A stretch of 64,000 nucleotides of DNA. Origin: Psilocybe azurescens. Lineage: Eukaryota; Basidiomycota; Agaricomycetes; Agaricales; Agrocybaceae. The translations under genes and the position numbers were made by a program. Shown in pieces: positions 58,091 through 64,000 of this stretch. The first letter of the stretch is position 1. Every line of letters begins with the position of its first letter. A model generated the notes under the pieces. That model was not told where the DNA came from. It searched no databases and saw only the letters and a list, made by a program, of their open reading frames with translations. The stretch lies in the NCBI GenBank assembly GCA_023853785.1, contig JAJIRX010000126.1:1-64000 (forward strand), read 5' to 3'.

Positions 58091-59884
58091 TATTATTACA
58101 TGTTTTGCGAGATGCTTCCTTCTTTAGAGTACCATATTGCTCAAGGAGCCGGGACTCCGTCAAATCAAATGCTTCGTGATTCCTTTATTCATTGAATATG
58201 TATATCCATTCCATCATCGACTTCTGATTTCAAATCATACGCAACACAATGCAAACACTTTTCGTTTATGGATGCACATGCAATTGCACAATTGACAGCT
58301 GGCCATCCACGCAATCGAAATCCGGAGACTGAACGTCGATATGTATATTCTATAGTAGTATAATATAACGAGTTAGCTTTGTGCTCCTATCAGTCTAGAC
58401 TCGACATAAAGATAAAGGTGCTTAATATTTTCTTTGTCTTATTCGCGATAGAACTGAGGGATAAAAGCCGGCGACCTCTCTTCTATTGTCTTCCTTACCC
58501 TTATGCTGTTGTTAGAATTAAACATAGAACTTTATAATGCATTCCCCCGTTATTATTCTCTGTTTGTAGGTGGATTGTGCGTGCAGAATAACCGAATGCA
58601 CACAGGACCAGGATGAACGATCATCTATTGGTAGTTGTGTATTCCTTGCCTTTTTTGTTTCTTCGTTCCTTCTTTCACCCTAGTGACAGTTTTTATTTGT
58701 GTTGTAATCAGAGGCGTGCTGAAAAATGGTATATAAGTCTGTATCCCCAGCGTATCCTCTCCCCTGTTCCCTCGGAATTTTGCAATATCACAGTAGGCCA
58801 CTAGCACAATTATCATCCCTCTCCTATATGCTTTTACTGATACTCTTGAATGTCCGCATACACAAACCACAAACTTCAGGAGTCGGCTGAACACATTGGA
58901 GCGTTCTATGTCGTACTGGAATGCACGAGCGTACTATGTATTCCCTCCAATTCCAAGTGCCGAACCCTTTGTATACGGTTCGTACACACCGGCCCACTGA
59001 GATGTGGTAACAGATACCACATCTTCCCGTGCAAGCCGTTGACATGAGGCAGTAACAGACTGTCCTCCGTGATGATGCGAGAAAGGAGAGGTCGCGTGGG
59101 ATACTTCATGTTACCTACGCAGGCCTTCAATACGAGGGCGTTAATAGACTACATTATATATATATTCATTGAGAAAGTGGTAGCTATTGATCTCAAACCC
59201 CCTTCTTTGTTTGAGTAACATTTGGAAGTTAGTTGTATTTCTTGCTGTTCACTTGAGTTATACGAGACAATATCGTTCCACAGCTGTTCCTTCTGAATTT
59301 CTGAGAACATATTATATTTGTAACATATTTACGAGGGGATGTGAGGTATTTCTGTGACAACTACGTACTTTGGCGATCGCGATGGCTGAATTGGATGTGC
59401 GAATGGGAATGGTTAGAAAATCATCATATCGATGACTTGTGGCTTCTTCATAGGTCCATCCTGTTCGGGCTTATATATCTCTACAACGGCTCAGTCACCT
59501 CGTCGGCGGACAATATTAATCTTGATATGAATACAAATACGCCTATGAGTGCAGATGCAGATGTTCCCAGTACTCCATGATTTTTAAATATAAAATATGT
59601 ATATTCACTCTCTATCACCGTATACACACTAGACAGATTAAGCGTCCATCGAAGGCGACCATAGGGAGTTTGTAACTGGGTGGGGTTGCTCGGTTGCTTG
59701 ATACGCAATACCAGTACCAGACGAGTTCTGAGTGATTGTGCACTGCGCAAAGAGTGCTACTGCCAGATCATCTTGTATTACTGACTATATACCAAGAAGT
59801 CGTTATCTAGTAATAATGTGCCATAAATTGTTCTCCTTTTTCGTGTCTTTTTCTACTATTTTCTATTCCGCCATTCACTTAATT
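58091..59884. other. U5 tail module
   Basis: Shorter than the U1 and U2 tails: the part equivalent to 16000-18050 is absent, so the TM gene is followed directly by the block starting GGGACTCCGTCAAATCAAAT. It contains a partial copy of the 18.9-19.4 kb block and relic R3. No gene. Confidence 0.6.
59461..59580 (+). pseudogene. Diverged GDT1 last-exon relic R3
   Basis: The best preserved relic: LFGLIYLYNGSVTSSADNIN, then DMNTNTP and a Ser/Ala/Asp tail ending PSTP and TGA. Compare GDT1 exon 3 LFGLIYLYEGFVTSASESLN. No upstream GDT1 exons are present. Confidence 0.65.
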
Positions 59885-60062
59885 AATTATTGTGTGGTTG
59901 TGCTTGGATCCGAGCCTGACGGGCTTTCGATCCGCGTCATGTCATGATCGTTTCCTCTTGTGAGCGAACGAGCGTGATCTTTACGTCCATTGACAACACT
60001 ACACTCCGTCTACCAGTGCAGGCTGCTAGATCAAGCGGCTCCCCACCTACCCACACGCCTTA

Positions 60063-60519
60063 CACTGCTGGGACTGAAAAATTCTGCGGAATGCAGATTC
60101 CATGCAAAATCAGTTGTCGTGACACAAAGTATTGTAATTTGCAAAATGAATAATTTTAAATCAAATCAGCCTTGAGCAAAGACAATAAGAACTGTAACAG
60201 AGATTAAAAGTTCTACCTAAATATGGCAATTTGCAGAACACACTATTTTACGAAATGCAGAATACAATAAGAATGATAAATTCTGCAGTGGCTGAGAAAA
60301 TAAAATTTGTCTGCCAGTGCAGAATTTATCATTTTTATTGTGTTCTTGCAATATGCAAAATCGTATATTCTGCAAATTACCATATTCAGGTAGAATTTTA
60401 ATCTCTGTTACAGTTCTTATTGTCTTTGCTCAAGGCTGATTTGATTTAAAATTATTCATTTACAATACTTTGTGTCACGACAACTGATTTTGAATCATTC
60501 CGCCAATTCGGTCCCAGTG
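60063..60519. mobile_element. 457-bp near-palindromic CACTG MITE, copy 2
   Basis: Same element as at 53201-53679, starting CACTGCTGGGACTGAAAAAT and ending GGTCCCAGTG. Flanking TTA on both sides is an exact 3-bp target duplication. Units 1-3 read ACGCCTTACCTCTTCTC (or close) through the site. The right end has lost a few bases relative to copy 1. Confidence 0.85.
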
Positions 60520-61564
60520 TTACCTCTTCTCTTCTTATCTCTTCTCTTCTCCCTACTCCACTGCACAGTGCACAACCATGGACGCCTCTCCTCCCCTCAA
60601 ACCTTCCTCCAATTCTTCCTCATGATCATCATCTCCGAGTTCGGTCGCAAGACCTTCCTCATCGCCGCCATCCTGGCCATACGCCACCCGCGGCTCACTG
60701 TCTTCCTCGGCGCATTCCTCTCGCTGCACCTCACGTCCTTCCTCTCGGCCTCCCTTGGTCATGTCCTCCCCACCCTCATCCCGCGCCGCTGGACCTAGTG
60801 GCGCACCGCGGCCCCGTTTCTGGTTTTGGAGTCAGCATGCTTAGGCAAGACGAGGGGCATGACAGAGGGCGGGAAGTAGAGGATGGAGGAGGAGATGCGC
60901 GAGGCGGAGGAGATCGAGGATGACGAGCGGGTGCATGAGGGTGAGCTGCTCAGTGCGGGCATCGCTCCCTCTTCGGCTACGAGCATCCCATTACAGAGTG
61001 TGGAAGAGGGCCGCAAAAGCAACGACAGCGATATTAACCTCGACTCTACGTCATCGTAACTGAAAAACCGAAACTGAAACCATCATGGACAGACGGCGCA
61101 CGCAACTTCAGTAGCCTGTTTCTATGCCCCGTGTTTGTGCAGGCCTTTGTGCTCACTTTCCTCGGCGAGTGGGGGACCGCTCCCAGATCGCTGCCATCGC
61201 CCTCGGCACCGCTGATGTACGTCCGTCTTTCTTTCTTTCTTTCGTTTTACCTTTCTTTCTTCTTCTTTCTATATTTCTTTCTTTCTTTCTTTCTATATTT
61301 CTTTCTTTCTACCTTTCTTTCTTTCTTTCTTTTTTCCTTTCTCTCTACCTTTCTTTCTGCCTTTCTTTCTTCCTTCCTCCTTTTCCCTTTTCTTTCCTCC
61401 TCTCCCAATCGTACTAACACTAACGACTATCCATCCCCACTGCAGAACGTATACCTCGTCAAACTCGTCACACTCGTCACCGTCCTCGGGCACGCGTGCT
61501 GCACCGCGCTCGCGGTCGTCTGGGGCCGGTACATGTCGACCAAGATATCGGTCAAGCATGGTGC

Positions 61565-61695
61565 ATTTTTCTCCCTTTCCCTTTTCCTTTTCCCTTTTCC
61601 CTTTTCCTTTTCCCTTTTCCTTTTCCCTTTTCCTTTTCCCTTTTCCCTTTTCCCTTTTCCCTTTTCCCTTTTCCCTTTTCCCTTTTCCCTCTTCC
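61565..61695. repeat. (CCCTTTT)n tract in intron 2 of GDT1 copy F
   Basis: Units of CCCTTTTC and CTTTTC repeated for about 130 bp inside the intron, next to the donor. Other copies have no such regular array here. Confidence 0.85.
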
Positions 61696-61910
61696 TCTTC
61701 CTCCCCCTGCGCTCCCTGCGGTCTTTCCTTCCCTCTTCCCCCTCCCTCCCTCTTTTTTTAAAAACAAAAACGAGCTAATTCCAATATGAACACGTAGTAA
61801 CATACGGCGGCTCCGCGCTCTTCCTCCTCTTCGGCCTCATATACCTCTACGAGGGATTCGTCACCTTCCCCTGAGTCGCTCAACATGTGGATGGGTATTC
61901 CCATGCCGGT

Positions 61911-61992
61911 GGATGTTGATGTTGTTGATGTTGATGTTGTTGATGTTGATGTTGATGTTGATGTTGATGTTGATGTTGATGTTGATGTTGGG
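61911..61992. repeat. GTTGAT hexanucleotide repeat in exon 3 of GDT1 copy F
   Basis: GTTGATGTTGTTGATGTTGAT and further units encode Val-Asp repeats. Copy A has only GTCGATGTAGACGATG; copy C has a moderate GATGATGTT expansion. Confidence 0.85.
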
Positions 61993-62019
61993 GTTGGAGT
62001 TGGGGTTGGGGCGCAGTGA

Positions 62020-63917
62020 TTTATTCGAGATGAGGACCAGGAGAGTAAGCCGTGATTACAAAATGTATTTATTGCAAGTAGTTACTTAATGGCCGTTAGA
62101 TGGCCCGAGTATATTATGCACCATGACTCCTTCACTATCACTATCACTATCACTGCTAGTGCATTTTGGGACCCGAAAGAGAGACGAGAGAGAAAGAGAG
62201 AGAGAGAGAGAGACTACGCACGCCGTACTCGGTGCTCAGCTCGCTCCACCGGCAACGCTAGCCCAAGTTGCGCAACTCGCCGTGGTTGATTGGCCGGTGA
62301 TGCACCGATATCACCCGGGATGCCCACTCGAGAATTGATCTAGATTCTAGACCGACGCACACACATGCAATGAGTACTGAGTAACGAGACGCCGCGCCGC
62401 AGTGTAGTGTATGTAATGAGTGAAATAAGGAGACAGAAGACAGAGCCCCACGCGGTGTGAATGTGCATTCATCGTTGGATCAACCCACAGCGCATGTATT
62501 TTTATTGCTGTTTTCAAAAACATTGGCGAAACCCGGTTTTTTGATCGCAGTAATACTAATGCTAGTATGCCGAAAAGTCAATCAATGAGTGAGTTCTGGT
62601 TAAACTTTAAAGTTTTCGAATATTTTTTTCGCTCATATTGAAGCCTTGCTTTTTGCGATTCCAGAAATGTCAAAACCGCATTTGTAGCGTCAAACCTCAT
62701 GGATCTACGGGTCGTACAAACAGCCAGGTCTCAAATTCTCAAATTTTGATTTGCCAAAGCTTTTGAAAACAGCAATCATTAGCTACACCGCCGTGGTATA
62801 TATATCAGTACAGTAGCATTGATTCACTTTTCGGCATAGTAGTATTAATTCTCTTTCAGCATACTAGCATTACTTCACTTCAGGGATCAGCTGGACGAAT
62901 TATTCTTAGCACCCATATACTATGAACTCCGGTTCTTGTTCTTATCCATACCTTTTCTCACACTCACATTGCTTGTTACTTACTGCGGTTCCAGCATGCC
63001 AATAGTCGAGCTGCACCACTTGTAGTAGAGCAGTAACGTGAAAGTTAATCAAATAATATCAGACCCAAGTATTCTTCGTATTCATATTCCTCATGCGTGA
63101 GTCATGCGTGACCCACCAGGGAACCGCCGATCCCAATTTGCTCTCCAGCCAGATTCGAGCTATTTTTAGGTAACGAAATCTAAGATGGCATGCTGGCTGA
63201 CAACTTCCCATAAAACTTTCCATAAAATGGTGTTGCACCTGAATGGGATGAGTGCATACATCAAAGGAAGCCGTAGGCAAACTGTTGGAGCAAAATACAC
63301 AGAAATGCACCCTCATCGATCATTTTACTGTCCGTATAAAAATTGACCTTTTGGTCAGAATTTTGTTTCGAAAAAGGCTCTCAACCATCCAGACGAAGCC
63401 CCGAGAAACTCAATATTCTTGGAAAATTTTCACCGCCAAGGATCTGGTATACTGGTAAGCCTTCAGGGGTCCTGATATTATACGGATGTTCTTCGTACCT
63501 TCCTCATATTCCGTGACGATCGGTACAGCACCATCAAAATAATGGTCGGTAAGAGATTACAAGTCCTATTTATAGGACGTACTTTTATCGGTAAGAGATT
63601 ACAAGTCCTATTTATAGGACGTGCTTTTATCGGTAAGAGATTACAAGTCCTATTTATAGGACGTACTTTTATCGGTAAGAGATTACAAGTCCTATTTATA
63701 GGACGTACTTTTATCGGTCGGAATGATCAATTGTCCTATTTGGAAGATACCGTAGATGCGGTGCATGTGTCCCGGGATGTTCTGCAGTTAAATAGAGATG
63801 TCTTCTGTTGGGTTAAAGTCTTGTCAGTTTCATATTCCAGTTTCTTTGCCCTCTTTCATAGAACTAAGACAAGTCTCCTCTCATTGCACTCTCGCCTGCC
63901 ATATTCATTCCCTGTTC
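62020..63917. other. U6 spacer
   Basis: No gene. Conserved 3' block at 62060-62105, (GA)n run near 62185-62212, the CTAGATTCTAGACCGACGCAC block near 62340, and a segment about 62510-62780 with no counterpart noticed in other units. The 42-bp repeat and TM leader follow. Confidence 0.6.
63547..63714. repeat. Four tandem 42-bp repeats upstream of TM gene 6
   Basis: Unit CGGTAAGAGATTACAAGTCC plus CTATTTATAGGACGTACTTTTAT-type remainder, four copies in exact 42-bp register with one or two differences. The core TCCTATTTATAGGA is nearly palindromic and TATA-like. Ends about 200 bp before the TM gene 6 ATG. No other unit shows it. Confidence 0.9.
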
Positions 63918-64000
63918 ATGAGTCACACAGCTTCCCAAAGCAGTGATGGAGAACCCATGGCAGCATTAGAATCAAGGTCAGCAGTGCATCCCTGCTCATG
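63918..64000 (+). CDS. Multi-span membrane protein, TM copy 6 (5' end only)
   Basis: Exon 1 (63918-63976) reads MSHTASQSSDGEPMAALES and the intron 1 donor GTCAGC follows. The rest lies beyond the window. The leader from about 63775 is nearly identical to that of copy 1. Confidence 0.65.
   Translation, partial: MSHTASQSSDGEPMAALESRSAVHPCS

Larger units (their letters stand above)
52021..59884 (+). repeat. Segmental duplication unit U5
   Basis: The head is interrupted by a nested CACTG element. Then come GDT1 copy E with inverted exon 1, a spacer with a 1-kb insert, the intact TM gene 5, and a tail with relic R3. Confidence 0.8.
60578..62019 (+). pseudogene. GDT1-family copy F
   Basis: ATG out of frame. 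Motif 1 is EFGRKT. A stop (TGG ACC TAG) truncates the third helix region at about 60796 and another lies in the acidic loop (AAG TAG near 60875). Motif 2 has the GAGTGGGGGACC one-base deletion. Exon 2 (61446-61560) has an internal duplication (LVKLVTLVTVLGH). Exon 3 (61798-62019) ends in a long GTTGAT repeat (Val-Asp). Not functional. Confidence 0.85.
59885..64000 (+). repeat. Segmental duplication unit U6 (cut by window end)
   Basis: Head with an inserted CACTG MITE, GDT1 copy F, spacer with a 42-bp tandem repeat, and the first exon of TM gene 6. The array may continue beyond the window. Confidence 0.8.

Noticed and set aside
63547..63714. 42-bp repeats considered as a CRISPR array
   Set aside because: Units are directly contiguous with no unique spacers, and the genome is eukaryotic.
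63547..63946. 134-codon open frame reading through the 42-bp repeats (GKRLQVLFIGRTFI units)
   Set aside because: The repeat length is divisible by three so any frame stays open; it begins in non-coding spacer and overlaps TM gene 6 in another frame.

Overview
The window is eukaryotic and reads as a basidiomycete (Agaricomycetes) genome. Genes carry many short GT-AG introns. There is a CBM1-GH5 mannanase typical of wood- and litter-decay fungi, 3' ends of an agaric LINE, CACTG-ended DNA transposons, and a GDT1-type transporter. No prokaryotic operons, rRNA, tRNA or CRISPR were seen. I cannot assign a genus from sequence alone.

Left flank (1-11.3 kb): a frameshifted conserved hypothetical gene at 1.9-2.7 kb and a large minus-strand BRCT gene (4316-11066). 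The BRCT gene looks like the fungal RTT107/Brc1 genome-maintenance scaffold: N-terminal BRCT repeats, a very long Lys/Ser/Glu linker, and a C-terminal BRCT pair. Its frame is interrupted several times, nearly always at homopolymer runs.

Right part (11.3 kb to the end): a direct tandem array of six copies of one segmental duplication unit. Each unit carries, in order, a head sequence, a GDT1/TMEM165-family cation transporter copy, a 1.5-3 kb spacer, and a five-exon gene for a multi-span membrane protein of unknown function (called TM here). Four units (U1, U2, U4, U5) also keep a tail module ending in a diverged second GDT1 last-exon relic. Unit starts are near 11290, 20271, 39671, 46349, 52021 and 59885. 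Copy A of GDT1 (11558) faces the RTT107-like gene and is one base from intact. Copies B-F carry stops, lost start frames, motif substitutions, deletions, and in copy E a clean 638-bp inversion of exon 1. The TM genes are better preserved: copies 1 and 5 read through fully, and copy 2 does if a neighbouring splice acceptor is used.

Unit length differences come mostly from insertions that can be delimited by comparing units: a 659-bp terminal-inverted-repeat (TIR) element in U1; in U2 a 6.2-kb island (two LINE 3' ends around an intron-bearing GH5 mannanase), a 714-bp and a 785-bp element, a 0.75-kb insert and a 3.6-kb AT-rich block with almost no CpG; an AT-rich block at the end of U3; a composite insert in U4; a nested CACTG element and a 1-kb insert in U5; and a second copy of the 0.46-kb CACTG MITE plus a 42-bp tandem repeat in U6.

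The array behaves as a birth-and-death family and a landing zone for mobile DNA. I see no single new defence or metabolic system. The most informative features are the array itself, the microhomology inversion, the nested CACTG elements with exact 3-bp target duplications, and the CpG-depleted blocks.
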